Below, in pieces: positions 33,529 through 42,909 of a stretch of 64,000 nt of DNA; the first letter of the stretch is position 1; each line of letters begins with the position of its first letter. The translations under genes and the position numbers were made by a program. This DNA comes from JANQNX01 sp965601665 (GTDB lineage Bacteria > Pseudomonadota > Gammaproteobacteria > Eutrophobiales > Eutrophobiaceae). The notes under the pieces are model-generated. The model was given only the letters and a program-made list of their open reading frames with translations. It was not told the DNA's origin and did not search any database. Where the stretch lies: positions 1,736,001 to 1,800,000 of the forward strand of contig OZ271833.1 of assembly GCA_965601665.1 (NCBI GenBank), in the 5' to 3' direction.

Positions 33529-34476
33529 ATGAACGATCACTTTCCAGTCTTTGATCAGCCTGTCGTCGATAATGGCTATATCTGGTGGTACGTCGACGCG
33601 ATTAGCGATGATGGGCAGGAGGCACTGACTATCATCGCCATGCTTGGCAACGTGTTTTCGCCTTATTATGCATGGGCTCGTCGCCAGGGCCCCACTGACC
33701 CGATGAATTATTGCGCCATGAATGTCGTCTTATACCGTCCTGATGGTAAACGCTGGGCCATGACAGAACGCCCTAAAGAATCAGTAACGCGGCAGGCCAA
33801 TAACCTGCACATTGGGCCGAGCAATATGTATTGGTACGGTGATCATCTGCGCGTTGCTATTAACGAAACGACTGTGCCCGTACCATCACGATTACAGGGT
33901 GAGGTCTTGATCTATCCAAATAATCTTACCGATCACAGCGAACAACTTGATGGTAGAGGTCGACACTGGTGGTATCCATTAGCTCCATGTTCAAGGGCAG
34001 AAATAAAAATGACATATCCAGAGCTTAAATGGAAAGGTCATGCCTACCTGGACTGCAACCGCGGTGATGCGCCACTGGAACAAGACTTTAAATACTGGGA
34101 TTGGTCAAGAATCAGTTACAAAGATCACACAGATATTATCTATGATGCCACCCGCCGAGATGAAACGCGCACCACCATCGCACTGAAGATATCTAATGAA
34201 AATAAAGTAACACCTATTGACCCCGGACAATATGCACCGTTACCAATGACAGGCTGGCGGGTAAAACGCGGCACCCATAGTGAACAAGGGACAGCGCAGG
34301 TCATTAAAACCCTTGAAGATACCCCGTTTTATTCCCGATCACTCTTGGCAACAACAATGGAAGGTAAACAAACCACCGCTATGCACGAGAGCCTGGATCT
34401 GGACCGTTTTAAATCACGCTGGGTGCAGCTACTGCTGCCATTCAGAATGCCAAGAAGGAAGGCAAAAACTAGCTAG
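33529..34476 (+). CDS. crtC: Carotenoid 1,2-hydratase (hydroxyneurosporene synthase)
   Basis: 315 residues from ATG 33529, 7 nt after crtD; a longer frame overlapping crtD is rejected because the CrtC family starts at FPVFDQPVVDNGYIWWYVDA. Family motifs GNVFSPYYAWARR and HWWYPLAPCSRAEI are seen. Adds water to the psi end of neurosporene or lycopene. Converges on a small gene whose stop it overlaps by 8 nt. Confidence 0.94.
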   Translation: MNDHFPVFDQPVVDNGYIWWYVDAISDDGQEALTIIAMLGNVFSPYYAWARRQGPTDPMNYCAMNVVLYRPDGKRWAMTERPKESVTRQANNLHIGPSNMYWYGDHLRVAINETTVPVPSRLQGEVLIYPNNLTDHSEQLDGRGRHWWYPLAPCSRAEIKMTYPELKWKGHAYLDCNRGDAPLEQDFKYWDWSRISYKDHTDIIYDATRRDETRTTIALKISNENKVTPIDPGQYAPLPMTGWRVKRGTHSEQGTAQVIKTLEDTPFYSRSLLATTMEGKQTTAMHESLDLDRFKSRWVQLLLPFRMPRRKAKTS

Positions 34477-34600
34477 AATCGGATTTATCCTGCAACTTCG
34501 GCGTCCCAGCCTGTTTGTTATCCTTTCTTTCCATCAAGACCAGGTCAAGAACCGCAAGAAATATAATGAAACCGAAAAAAAGAAGCGTTTTCCAAATCAC
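34469..34600 (-). CDS. Small membrane protein, 43 residues, unknown
   Basis: Not recognised. GTG start at 34600, 32 nt after the stop of the upstream small membrane protein gene. Residues 4-22 form one strong transmembrane helix (KTLLFFGFIIFLAVLDLVL), followed by a short charged hydrophilic tail ending KSDSS. The ribosome site is weak. Such short single-helix proteins are common in PGCs (assembly factors, complex subunits), but this may also be chance coding. Confidence 0.4.
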   Translation of the reverse strand: MIWKTLLFFGFIIFLAVLDLVLMERKDNKQAGTPKLQDKSDSS

Positions 34601-34632
34601 GCGTTACTTATCGTCACTACCTGGTTGGTTTG

Positions 34633-35001
34633 TTAACCGGCGTCGTCTGCGGCTACATACTCAACCTCACGGTATGAAGTTGTTAGTGTAATCCACACTC
34701 CATACGCGGTCAGCATAAACAGAAGTCCTGCCAGATCGAATAAGGTAAAGTACTTACTCTTATCCATCACCAAGTAAAGAATGATGAACATAATGCCGAG
34801 GGTGCCCAGTCCGAATCGGATCAAGGGAGGTAATATATCTCCCATCATCTGCATGGAAGGGTGTGTTGGTTTCGTCTCCAGTCCCAGATTTTGTTGTTCA
34901 CGAGACTGCCTGATTTCCAGAACGCGTTTTTTTTGATTCAGCGCCGAAACCAGCATCCACGTTCCAACACAAATTAATATTATTCCCACCATATATTGCA
35001 T
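34633..35001 (-). CDS. Membrane protein with about three helices, unknown, downstream of crtB
   Basis: 122 residues, AGGAGG ribosome site 7 nt before the ATG. Hydrophobic segments at about 3-19 (MVGIILICVGTWMLVSAL), 58-80 (LIRFGLGTLGIMFIILYLVM) and 88-106 (FDLAGLLFMLTAYGVWITLT). No recognised family. It begins 16 nt after the crtB stop, so it is co-transcribed with phytoene synthase and may act in carotenoid or pigment-protein assembly. Confidence 0.72.
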   Translation of the reverse strand: MQYMVGIILICVGTWMLVSALNQKKRVLEIRQSREQQNLGLETKPTHPSMQMMGDILPPLIRFGLGTLGIMFIILYLVMDKSKYFTLFDLAGLLFMLTAYGVWITLTTSYREVEYVAADDAG

Positions 35002-35017
35002 GATTTACCTCCTGACA

Positions 35018-36079
35018 CTAATTGGCAGTTTCCATTCGCGCCAATTTATCGCGTCTTTCCAAACGTTCGAAAAGGTCAATAACCGAAATAATTTGTTGTT
35101 TGACATTCCACCATGGTATTGGATTCCATTCCTGTTCCAACTCTTCGGTTTTATCCAGGGTTGTACTGGTCATCGCTTCCACAAGAAAAAGTGACGCCTG
35201 ATGCGGAACAACAGGCTGACTCTGCGTTAGTGTAGTAGCACGAGCCACAGAGCATGATAGTAGAAATATTTTCCTGCCTGTGGGAACCACTGTTCTCTGT
35301 GAGACTGAATCACTGCCCCGGCGTAATAATTCGCATCCAATCTCGCGATATATCATTGCCGCGGCAACGATGGCTGGTCTGCAAGTCGCAGGCAGGAAGA
35401 CAACGCCCTTTTCTGCCTGCCGATACAACTGCTCCGCATTGTCCAGAAGTCTTTGCACCAGACTGGCGATTTGTTGACTAAATACAGGGTTAGCTAACCA
35501 GTCGTCTGGCTCAATACCCGTTTCCTTGAACCATTCCCTCGGCAGATACAAACGACCCAGCCGTGCATCTTCCCCGACATCACGAGCGATATTGGTTAAC
35601 TGCATAGCAATACCCAACTCACAGGCACGTGCAATAGCTTGTTCAGACCGTGCGCCCATGATCGTGGCCATCATTGCGCCGACTGTGCCTGCTACGCGTG
35701 CCGAGTAGTCGTGTAAATCCGCGATGCTTTCATACTCTTTGCCTTCAGCGTCCCACGCAAAACCCTCAAGCAAACCTTCAGGAAAGCGCCGCGGAATTGA
35801 GTATGCCTTGACTGTATGAGCGAATGCCCTGTCTTCCGGTAAAGTAATCGAAGTATCGGAGTAGATGTCGTCTAGCCGCAGTCGCAATTCCTGTAATGCA
35901 CTGGCAGGATCTTCAGCGAGATCGATGGCGTCATCGGCGACGCGACAAAAGCCATATAATGCGGCAGCAGGTGTTCTTATGGCTTTTGGTAATAACAGTG
36001 ACGCGGTATAAAACGATAAGGAGCCACCACGTAGTCTCCGCAAACACAATTTTGTGTCATGCTGCCTTGAATGTGTCAT
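35018..36079 (-). CDS. crtB: Phytoene synthase
   Basis: 353 residues from ATG 36079 (AGGGAG site 6 nt upstream; an upstream TTG is rejected). Head-to-head condensing enzyme motifs: FCRVADDAIDL (first Asp-rich) and NIARDVGEDARLGRLYLP (second). Joins two GGPP into phytoene. The C-terminus, after about residue 285, is a longer tail than the core needs. First gene of a three-gene minus-strand unit controlled from a region with two CrtJ/PpsR boxes. Confidence 0.95.
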   Translation of the reverse strand: MTHSRQHDTKLCLRRLRGGSLSFYTASLLLPKAIRTPAAALYGFCRVADDAIDLAEDPASALQELRLRLDDIYSDTSITLPEDRAFAHTVKAYSIPRRFPEGLLEGFAWDAEGKEYESIADLHDYSARVAGTVGAMMATIMGARSEQAIARACELGIAMQLTNIARDVGEDARLGRLYLPREWFKETGIEPDDWLANPVFSQQIASLVQRLLDNAEQLYRQAEKGVVFLPATCRPAIVAAAMIYREIGCELLRRGSDSVSQRTVVPTGRKIFLLSCSVARATTLTQSQPVVPHQASLFLVEAMTSTTLDKTEELEQEWNPIPWWNVKQQIISVIDLFERLERRDKLARMETAN

Positions 36080-36190
36080 CAACTCCCTACCTCTTACATA
36101 TCATGGAGTAGAAAAACCTGAATAAACCCTCTTTCACAAGAGCACAACAGGCGTATACTCTATGACATTGATTTTATTATATAAATTTAG

Positions 36191-36208
36191 TGTCAATTTA
36201 TAATAACA
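36191..36208. promoter_or_regulatory. CrtJ/PpsR operator, crtB / ATP-grasp region, site 1
   Basis: Perfect TGT-N12-ACA: tgtcaatttataataaca. It contains a TATAAT on the plus strand. The intergenic region is AT-rich and serves divergent genes on both sides. Confidence 0.78.
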
Positions 36209-36216
36209 TTTATTAT

Positions 36217-36234
36217 TGTAACAGATTATTGACA
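36217..36234. promoter_or_regulatory. CrtJ/PpsR operator, crtB / ATP-grasp region, site 2
   Basis: Perfect TGT-N12-ACA: tgtaacagattattgaca. Site spacing from site 1 is 26 bp start to start, the same as in the bchC promoter, so cooperative binding is plausible. It ends 40 nt before the ATP-grasp ATG. Confidence 0.78.
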
Positions 36235-36274
36235 AGTATAGACCCTTTTGATGCAAAAACTGACCGAAGTTTGA

Positions 36275-37420
36275 ATGAATATTTTATTAACACTTGGCCG
36301 TATGCCGAAAGGACTGGAGTTAGCACGGGGGTTTTCCCATGAGGGTTGCCAGGTCTACGTGGCTGATCCGCATAAAAAGCACATCAGCAAGTATTCCAAC
36401 AGCATTACTGACTGCTTTCATGTGACGGCACCAAACGTGTCTACCGATAGCTTTCTGAATGAATTACTGGAGATAGTGGCGACCAAGTCGATTGATATTG
36501 TTGTGCCGGTGTCTGAGGAGTCCGTGTATACCGCCCAGATCATCAAACGGCTCCCTGAAGGTGTCGACTATTTTGGTCCCGGCTTTGATGTGGCCAGACG
36601 ATTACACAACAAATATCAATTTAACCAACTGTTGGGCTCGCTTGATTTACCTGCGCCTGATAGCGCCCTGCTGGAAAGTGATAAAGCACAGTCACTTATC
36701 AATAAACATGATTGCGTGCTCAAACCCGTTCACGGCTCGGCCGGTATTGATGTGCAATTTATCAAACGAACTGAAACGCTGCCTGTAAAGACAAGACGCG
36801 CTTCCATGCTACAACAACAAATGAAGGGGAAACTGCTCACCAGTTTTTCTGTTGCCAGGAATGGCCTGTGCCTGGGTACGGGCATTTATGAAGGAACAAT
36901 CATGACTGGTAGTGTTGCGATTGCTTTCGAACGCGTGAAGGATTGCCCTGCAGTTCATCACTTTGTTGATACTTTTATAAAAAAGAATAATTACACCGGC
37001 TTTATTTCGTTTGACTTGTTCATAGAAGAAGATGGTCTTGCTTACGCAATTGAATGTAACGCGCGTTTAACGAGCGGCATCCATTTACTTGATAACAACG
37101 ATGTTGCCCGGGCTGTGCTTAACAAGAATTTTATGCCACCAATTCGATTTAAACAGCAAAAGGCCTTTCAGCATTTCTGGCCATGCCTGGGTGCCACCGA
37201 AATGTCACTGGTAACCAGCGCACCGTTCAGAAAAAACCTGAAGCACTTTCTCTCCAGTGCTGATGTACTCTGGAGCAAAAAAGACCCGTTACCTTTTATC
37301 ATGCTGAACTTTTGTTCCGGTGAAATACTGAAGAAATATTTTCTGGAAAAGATGTCACTGGGTGAGGCAGCGATTTGTGACATTGAATGGCAGGAGCCAT
37401 CTGCAGAACAGCTGAACTAG
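36275..37420 (+). CDS. ATP-grasp ligase-like protein of the photosynthesis cluster
   Basis: 381 residues, cytoplasmic. An N-terminal Rossmann-like pre-ATP-grasp domain (MNILLTLGRMPKGLELARGF; IDIVVPVSEES about 70-80) precedes the ATP-grasp fold: nucleotide Lys in DCVLKPVHGSAGI (about 145-157), GFISFDLFIEEDG, and the Mg-binding Glu/Asn/Arg of IECNARLTSGIHLL (about 262-275). Enzymes of this fold join a carboxylate to an amine or other nucleophile via an acyl phosphate. No specific family recognised. Two CrtJ/PpsR boxes lie upstream, and its stop overlaps the convergent P450 stop by 4 nt. Substrate unknown. Confidence 0.82.
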   Translation: MNILLTLGRMPKGLELARGFSHEGCQVYVADPHKKHISKYSNSITDCFHVTAPNVSTDSFLNELLEIVATKSIDIVVPVSEESVYTAQIIKRLPEGVDYFGPGFDVARRLHNKYQFNQLLGSLDLPAPDSALLESDKAQSLINKHDCVLKPVHGSAGIDVQFIKRTETLPVKTRRASMLQQQMKGKLLTSFSVARNGLCLGTGIYEGTIMTGSVAIAFERVKDCPAVHHFVDTFIKKNNYTGFISFDLFIEEDGLAYAIECNARLTSGIHLLDNNDVARAVLNKNFMPPIRFKQQKAFQHFWPCLGATEMSLVTSAPFRKNLKHFLSSADVLWSKKDPLPFIMLNFCSGEILKKYFLEKMSLGEAAICDIEWQEPSAEQLN

Positions 37421-38793
37421 TGCTGTTGATACACTCTACACCTGATTTCATGCTGTGGTCGCGTGGTTAAGCGCGCGACAGGAAACACTTTTTCAGGATC
37501 AATTATTTCAAAATTAAATTCGCGTATGATGCTTGCCAGTATTAACGTACTTTCAATTTGCGCAAACGTGGCCCCTGCACACACACGTGGTCCCTGGCCG
37601 AATGGAATATAGGTGCCTCTTTTTATTTCGTGCTCTCTTTCCGTGCTGAAACGATCAGCATCAAAACATTCGGGCTCTTCCCAGTAACTTCGATGTCGAT
37701 GTATCGTCCATGGTGCAATCATTACCATGGCCCCGCGCTTGATACGGTAACCATCTATTTCACAGTTTTCAGCTGCAACACGCGGGATAAATGTCAAGGG
37801 TGGATATAAGCGCAGCGTTTCTCGAAACACGTTGCGTGTATAAACCAGTTTCTTGATATCATCAAAACCAATATGGCCATCACCAACGGCTGTTTTAACT
37901 TCATCTCGAATACGCTGGGCAACAGTCGGTTGTGAAGCAATAATATAAAAGGCCCATGTCAGTACACTGGCTGTGGTTTCGTGCCCTGCCAGAAAGAACA
38001 CACCCAACTGATCAATTAATTCTTCCCGCGTAAAACCCTGATCTGTTTCCGGGTCACGGGCATCAATGACCGAGCGCGCCAGCCCTTCGCGTTGTTCAGG
38101 ATCTTCGATACAGCGATCAATCAATACCCCCAATTGATGCCGAATACGTTTGCACGCATCCAGTACCTCCGCCGATTGTTTAACATCGCTCCAGGCCTTG
38201 CCAAATATGAGCTGTGAAAGTTTGACATTGGAACAACTGCGTTCAAAAACAGCAAAGCTCCTGAACACATCAAGCGCAACATCAGATTGCAAAGACGTTG
38301 AAAACATCGTGCGACAAATGATATCGGCGGTTAAATGGCTCATTGCGAAATCCAGTGAAAATACCTCGTCGTCCTTCGCCTGTTGCTGTAACTTCTGTTT
38401 AAAATCGGCAACGGCAGCATACATTGCCTCGAATGCGGCACCTAGTTTGATAAACGAGAAGGCTGGTTCAACCATCCTGCGCTGTCGCTCCCACACTTTG
38501 CCATCGGAAACAAAGATGGAATCACCTACCAGCGGCGCCAATGCCCCCTTCATCAAATCGTTTTTTGGAAACAGATCCAACGCGTCAGTCATTATGTGCC
38601 GGGTATATTCAGGCTTGTTAACGACAACAATTGAACGTCTCGAATAACCCAGCGGACCGATATCGACTTCATAGGCCTCGCGTGGCAAGAGGTTTAATAA
38701 ATTACCCTCGCCTTTTGCAATGCAGCGCAATAAGCCCATCATGGGAGACAATGGCCTGGGCGCAGGTGGTCGAAAGGGTATCGTTTTGTTCAT
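37417..38793 (-). CDS. Cytochrome P450
   Basis: 458 residues, full length. I-helix oxygen-binding AGHETTA, K-helix ExxR in FRETLRLYPPL, and the haem-thiolate signature FGQGPRVCAG near the C-terminus are intact. No transmembrane anchor. It sits in the PGC between an ATP-grasp gene and a DUF2306 gene, so carotenoid or other isoprenoid oxidation is a reasonable guess; a similar role is documented for some bacterial P450s acting on carotenoids. Substrate not determinable here. No redox partner gene is adjacent. Confidence 0.93.
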   Translation of the reverse strand: MNKTIPFRPPAPRPLSPMMGLLRCIAKGEGNLLNLLPREAYEVDIGPLGYSRRSIVVVNKPEYTRHIMTDALDLFPKNDLMKGALAPLVGDSIFVSDGKVWERQRRMVEPAFSFIKLGAAFEAMYAAVADFKQKLQQQAKDDEVFSLDFAMSHLTADIICRTMFSTSLQSDVALDVFRSFAVFERSCSNVKLSQLIFGKAWSDVKQSAEVLDACKRIRHQLGVLIDRCIEDPEQREGLARSVIDARDPETDQGFTREELIDQLGVFFLAGHETTASVLTWAFYIIASQPTVAQRIRDEVKTAVGDGHIGFDDIKKLVYTRNVFRETLRLYPPLTFIPRVAAENCEIDGYRIKRGAMVMIAPWTIHRHRSYWEEPECFDADRFSTEREHEIKRGTYIPFGQGPRVCAGATFAQIESTLILASIIREFNFEIIDPEKVFPVARLTTRPQHEIRCRVYQQH

Positions 38794-38830
38794 GATTTAG
38801 TTATTTTCATGGCCTTGAGCTTTTCATACA

Positions 38831-39565
38831 ATGATATCAATGTTTATTGTTCACTTGTTCGAAACCCTTGTCATTATGCATATTATGACCGGCAGCGTCG
38901 GCCTGGTCAGCCTGTGGATACCTATCGTCACGAAAAAAGGAAATACACTGCATAAGAAAAGTGGACTGGTGTTTGTTTACTCCATGCTGGCGACAGGCAC
39001 GATTGCCATTGGCATTAGCAGCTGCACATTACTGGCGCCGCTAGAGACGCATCCACAGTTGTTAGACCACCCTGATTTTGGTGACGCAGAGAGCGTTCGG
39101 ATTATCTTTGGCTGGATGATGCTGTACCTCGCATTTCTTACAATTAACCTGGCCTGGTATGGCTGGCGTTGTGTGCGTACCAAGACCAATCGCGAGGCCA
39201 ACCGCCGCTGGGAACAAAACGTGTCACAGATCATCCTGTTAATCCTGTCTCTGAATGCGATGTATCATGGTTTGGTAAACGACGTATTTCTTGTTGCTGG
39301 TATCTCTTTCGTGGGCATTGCCACCGTCGCGACCAATGTCTGGTTTCTTTATAAACCAAAAGCTAAATCCATCGACTGGTTGCTGGAACATATTAAAGGG
39401 CTGGTCGGTGCCGGCATATCGGTTTACACCGCATTCCTTGCCTTTGGTGCAGTAAGATTATTACCCGAAGCCGCGTTGACACCTTTCCTTTGGTCAATCC
39501 CGTTGATTACGGGCTTAGCGATTATTATTTATCAACAGACGCAAGTTAAAAGAAAAACAGCGTAA
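38831..39565 (+). CDS. DUF2306-like membrane protein (chimeric 3' end)
   Basis: 244 residues, six or seven transmembrane helices. HIMTGSVGLVSLWIPIVTKKGNTLHKKSGLVFVY is the DUF2306 pattern; function unknown. Divergent from the P450 with only 37 nt between starts. Its last 50 codons are repeated, in diverged form, at 42910-43063 on the far side of an AT-rich gene, so the present end may have been brought in by an insertion. Confidence 0.75.
   Translation: MISMFIVHLFETLVIMHIMTGSVGLVSLWIPIVTKKGNTLHKKSGLVFVYSMLATGTIAIGISSCTLLAPLETHPQLLDHPDFGDAESVRIIFGWMMLYLAFLTINLAWYGWRCVRTKTNREANRRWEQNVSQIILLILSLNAMYHGLVNDVFLVAGISFVGIATVATNVWFLYKPKAKSIDWLLEHIKGLVGAGISVYTAFLAFGAVRLLPEAALTPFLWSIPLITGLAIIIYQQTQVKRKTA
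39415..39565 (+). repeat. Left copy of the DUF2306 3'-end repeat
   Basis: Homologous to 42910-43063. Over 41 aligned codons 25 bases differ (about 80 percent identity by hand count), in 21 codons; only 3 change the amino acid. Confidence 0.8.
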
Positions 39566-39822
39566 TTTTCGCAAATTACTATTCACCTCATAATATATTC
39601 AAACATCTCCTATTACTGACGTACACGTTAAATAGATTCAATATATATATACAATTATGTAATACCCTGAACAAGGTATATGAGAAATATATTTTCTAGC
39701 TTAAAACGGTTATTTTTTACACATTGCTTAGTAAAAAAAGAATAGGATAATTCATTGCTTATTTATTTGAATTAGCTTATCCCATTTAGTTAAATTAACT
39801 CTATATAAAACAAGGACGCTTA

Positions 39823-42800
39823 GTGAAAAACGTATTCAAAACAACTTTCTGCAGTGCTTTTTTTGTTTCTCTTATTTTTTTTAGTACCTTCAGTCATGCC
39901 GAAATATATAAATGGATTGATGAGAATGGAAAATTACACTTTGCTGATAAGCCTCCTGCAGAACATCAGGTCGAAAAAGTTGAGCCAAGTAATATCAATA
40001 TAATCGACGCTGAGTCTACCGATAGCCTAAGAAAAGGATTCAAAAAAGACTTTTTCATTATGCCTGCAAGACGTTCACCTAACCCAGCCCGGTTTGTATT
40101 AACAACGGAAATGAAAAATGATCAACCAACTGAGAGTTTACTGGAGGTGAATATAAACCAGGCCAATCGGACATTTTTTGCCTATGTTAAAATAATGAAT
40201 GCTGATCGTTTTACAAAATACATATATAAGTCGCGAATTCTTGATGCGAAAGGGGAACTGATTTTTGAAAAGGAAGAAAGCTATACGCCGACTGGAAGTA
40301 CGTTCTACTATATAACAAAAATATCACCTAATCCGGCTACAGATGAGCCTGGCAAATGGACATTTCAGGGTTTACTCAATAATAGGCGATTGTATGAAGA
40401 AAAACGTAATATTTTATTTGATAAACCAATAGCAAACAAATTGAAGAGTGAAATTCTTGATAAAGTGCCAACAGTTACAGGAGGCGGAGCCAGAATATCT
40501 AAAACTAATCCAAATGCTAAAATTGATCCTAACCTAAAAACTGGGAGTAAAGAATGGATTAAACAGGTATTAAGAAAACGTGGCAGATCTACATCGGTAA
40601 TAGATCAAATAGCTAAAGTAAAAAAATTAAATTGTGCACCATATTCAAGCGCGGCGTGTCAGGCTCGCTATCTGGAAAATGCTGATTATAGTTATTTACC
40701 CATTAACAACATAAATTTCAATGATTCAAATCTCAAAAACGCGAAATTTGTGGAAGCAGACATAGCGAATAGAACCAGCTTCGTAAATAGTGATTTGCGT
40801 TTTGCTGACTTCACCGGCGCGTCTATACGAAACATTAACTTTTCCGGTGCCGATTTGAGAGGCGCAATATTTAAAAATATTGCTTGTAATGATTGTAATT
40901 TTTCTGGGGCAAACCTTGAAGGTGCAATATTATCAGGTAAAAAATTTAGAAATATTAATTTTGAGGGAGCAAATCTTACAGACATAGCCATAGACTCAAT
41001 TGGAGAGCTACAAAAAATTAATTTACTACATACTAAAGGTTTTAACTTAATAGATAGCCTGTTTTTTAACAAGCTATTACTAGAAAAAATAAATGTTTCT
41101 GACATTAAGTATACGATTGATGAATGCGACCTAGGCATAGATAAAGTTAAATGTGATGAAGTAAATCTGTCAGACCATGCTTTTCCATCTAATCATGGAA
41201 AAATCTTGGATTTGCAAGGAAGCAATCTAAGGGGAACTGACATGTCAGAATTGAATTATAGATCTTACATTTTTAATGGAGCTGATCTAAGAGAGTCGGT
41301 ATTACCACGTCTCTCATACAACGCTAATCCCTCTTTATCTATTAAAGGTGCAAAGATCAATGACAAGACAGCCTTTAAAAATATTTTGCCAGCAATATTG
41401 GCTAAAGCTGACCTTTCGGAATGCAAAAAATGTCAGGAAATTGTCTCCAACAACACAATTAATGTTGACAAATTACTAGGCTTTTTAGATGACTCACCGG
41501 ACTTTAAAAAAAGTGAAGACTTGGAATTGTGGAAATTTATTTCTCTAAAAGAAGGAACAGCAATAATTAGCCCAGGAGACCTTCGTAGATTGGTGAAAGA
41601 GCTACTTACTCGCTATCGGGATAATTATGAACTACTAAAGCAGGTTATGGAAATTATTTCCGAAAATAAAAAAAGTGTAGACAATGTTTGTTTGTCCGAA
41701 GACGTACTAGCTACAATGCGACCTTATCTTTCTTTTAAAATAACGAGAAAAGATCCGATTAAGACTCGCGGCAATACAGCCATTTACTATGAAGCTAACA
41801 TTCGTGAAAAAGCTGCTGAATGCTTACAACATTACAGTACCTCTTCGTTCCCCAATCTTCACGATGATTTTATTAATGCGCTCAAAATCGAACAGAATGC
41901 TGCTACTCGCAAGACAATGTTATTGGGGCTTCGAGAAAGTATGCGGGATAAAGCATTACCTATATTGCTAGAAGATCTCGTTAACAGAGATGAGTCAATT
42001 AGCGAGCAAGCTGCAAAAATTTTATCTACTTGGAATGAATTACCTATGGAAGCTTTACCACTACTGGTTGAGCTTACAGATAATGATCAGCAATTGGCAC
42101 TGAGCAAATGGTATTTATTGCAAAGTTATGGAGCAAAGGCGCAGGATATAATTCCTGACTTACAGGATGCATACGATAAATGGGAGTTACGAATTGATGA
42201 TAAGAATAAGGCCCGGCAGGAAAAATCGCGACTGTCTCGTATTCAAGTTCTGAAAGATAGTGCACGTATTGTTCCACTTCCGAGACAAACTCCTAAAACT
42301 TTTACCAAGGACGATGTTTTACTTGCCTCAATGCCAAGTGAAATTTCAATATCACATCTAAAATTGAAACCAGTTGAGGCAACTCTTCACTTACAGGAAG
42401 AACCAATGCATGAGCTTTGGAGTGTTGAAGGTTTAAAAGAATATTTTCGTAATATCTGGATGCAAATTAGTACCTATCTTAACGAAGATGACGCTGGTCA
42501 GATTGAATTATCAACACCTGTCTTTACTAAAAATAGACAGACTATCGAACAGCTCGCAAATCATCATCGTGTGCCATTTGCATACCGTGACAGCATTGAA
42601 GCAGTTGCACTTGGACAATATCGCTCTAAATCGCCCATATATCAACGAATAGACGGTGATCAATATGCATATATTGGTGTAGACGTTTTTCTTATTAAAG
42701 ATGCTGCAACAGCTACAAATCTTGGCAATGAGATACTTAGGCTACGCCCTAGTCGACGCCGATTAATCCAGAAAGATCGTATGTTAATCGCTCTGTGGCA

Positions 42801-42882
42801 TTCACCGTCTAATTCGATCGATCACCGATATTTTCGTTTCTATATTGATTTAACTAGAATGCCTGTTAAACCTGCTGCATGA
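39823..42882 (+). CDS. Large exported DUF4124 / pentapeptide-repeat / HEAT-like protein
   Basis: 1019 residues, GTG start with an AAGGA site. Signal peptide about 1-26, then DUF4124 (EIYKWIDENGKLHFADKPP). A linker to about 270 precedes two blocks of pentapeptide repeats (about 290-400, e.g. ANLEGAILSGKKF, FSGADLRGAIF; and about 465-500), which fold as a right-handed beta-helix. Residues about 640-790 are HEAT-like helical repeats (ALPILLEDLVNRDESISEQAAKIL). The C-terminal 200 residues are unrecognised. The parts suggest a periplasmic protein-protein scaffold. Strongly AT-rich against its GC-richer neighbours. Confidence 0.82.
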   Translation: MKNVFKTTFCSAFFVSLIFFSTFSHAEIYKWIDENGKLHFADKPPAEHQVEKVEPSNINIIDAESTDSLRKGFKKDFFIMPARRSPNPARFVLTTEMKNDQPTESLLEVNINQANRTFFAYVKIMNADRFTKYIYKSRILDAKGELIFEKEESYTPTGSTFYYITKISPNPATDEPGKWTFQGLLNNRRLYEEKRNILFDKPIANKLKSEILDKVPTVTGGGARISKTNPNAKIDPNLKTGSKEWIKQVLRKRGRSTSVIDQIAKVKKLNCAPYSSAACQARYLENADYSYLPINNINFNDSNLKNAKFVEADIANRTSFVNSDLRFADFTGASIRNINFSGADLRGAIFKNIACNDCNFSGANLEGAILSGKKFRNINFEGANLTDIAIDSIGELQKINLLHTKGFNLIDSLFFNKLLLEKINVSDIKYTIDECDLGIDKVKCDEVNLSDHAFPSNHGKILDLQGSNLRGTDMSELNYRSYIFNGADLRESVLPRLSYNANPSLSIKGAKINDKTAFKNILPAILAKADLSECKKCQEIVSNNTINVDKLLGFLDDSPDFKKSEDLELWKFISLKEGTAIISPGDLRRLVKELLTRYRDNYELLKQVMEIISENKKSVDNVCLSEDVLATMRPYLSFKITRKDPIKTRGNTAIYYEANIREKAAECLQHYSTSSFPNLHDDFINALKIEQNAATRKTMLLGLRESMRDKALPILLEDLVNRDESISEQAAKILSTWNELPMEALPLLVELTDNDQQLALSKWYLLQSYGAKAQDIIPDLQDAYDKWELRIDDKNKARQEKSRLSRIQVLKDSARIVPLPRQTPKTFTKDDVLLASMPSEISISHLKLKPVEATLHLQEEPMHELWSVEGLKEYFRNIWMQISTYLNEDDAGQIELSTPVFTKNRQTIEQLANHHRVPFAYRDSIEAVALGQYRSKSPIYQRIDGDQYAYIGVDVFLIKDAATATNLGNEILRLRPSRRRLIQKDRMLIALWHSPSNSIDHRYFRFYIDLTRMPVKPAA

Positions 42883-42909
42883 ACTAGTTTACAATTATAA
42901 AATTGCTTG

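Noticed and set aside
34280..34636. 118-codon plus-strand frame overlapping the crtC end
   Set aside because: It lies mainly inside crtC in another frame and its continuation opposes the small minus-strand gene; composition is not protein-like.
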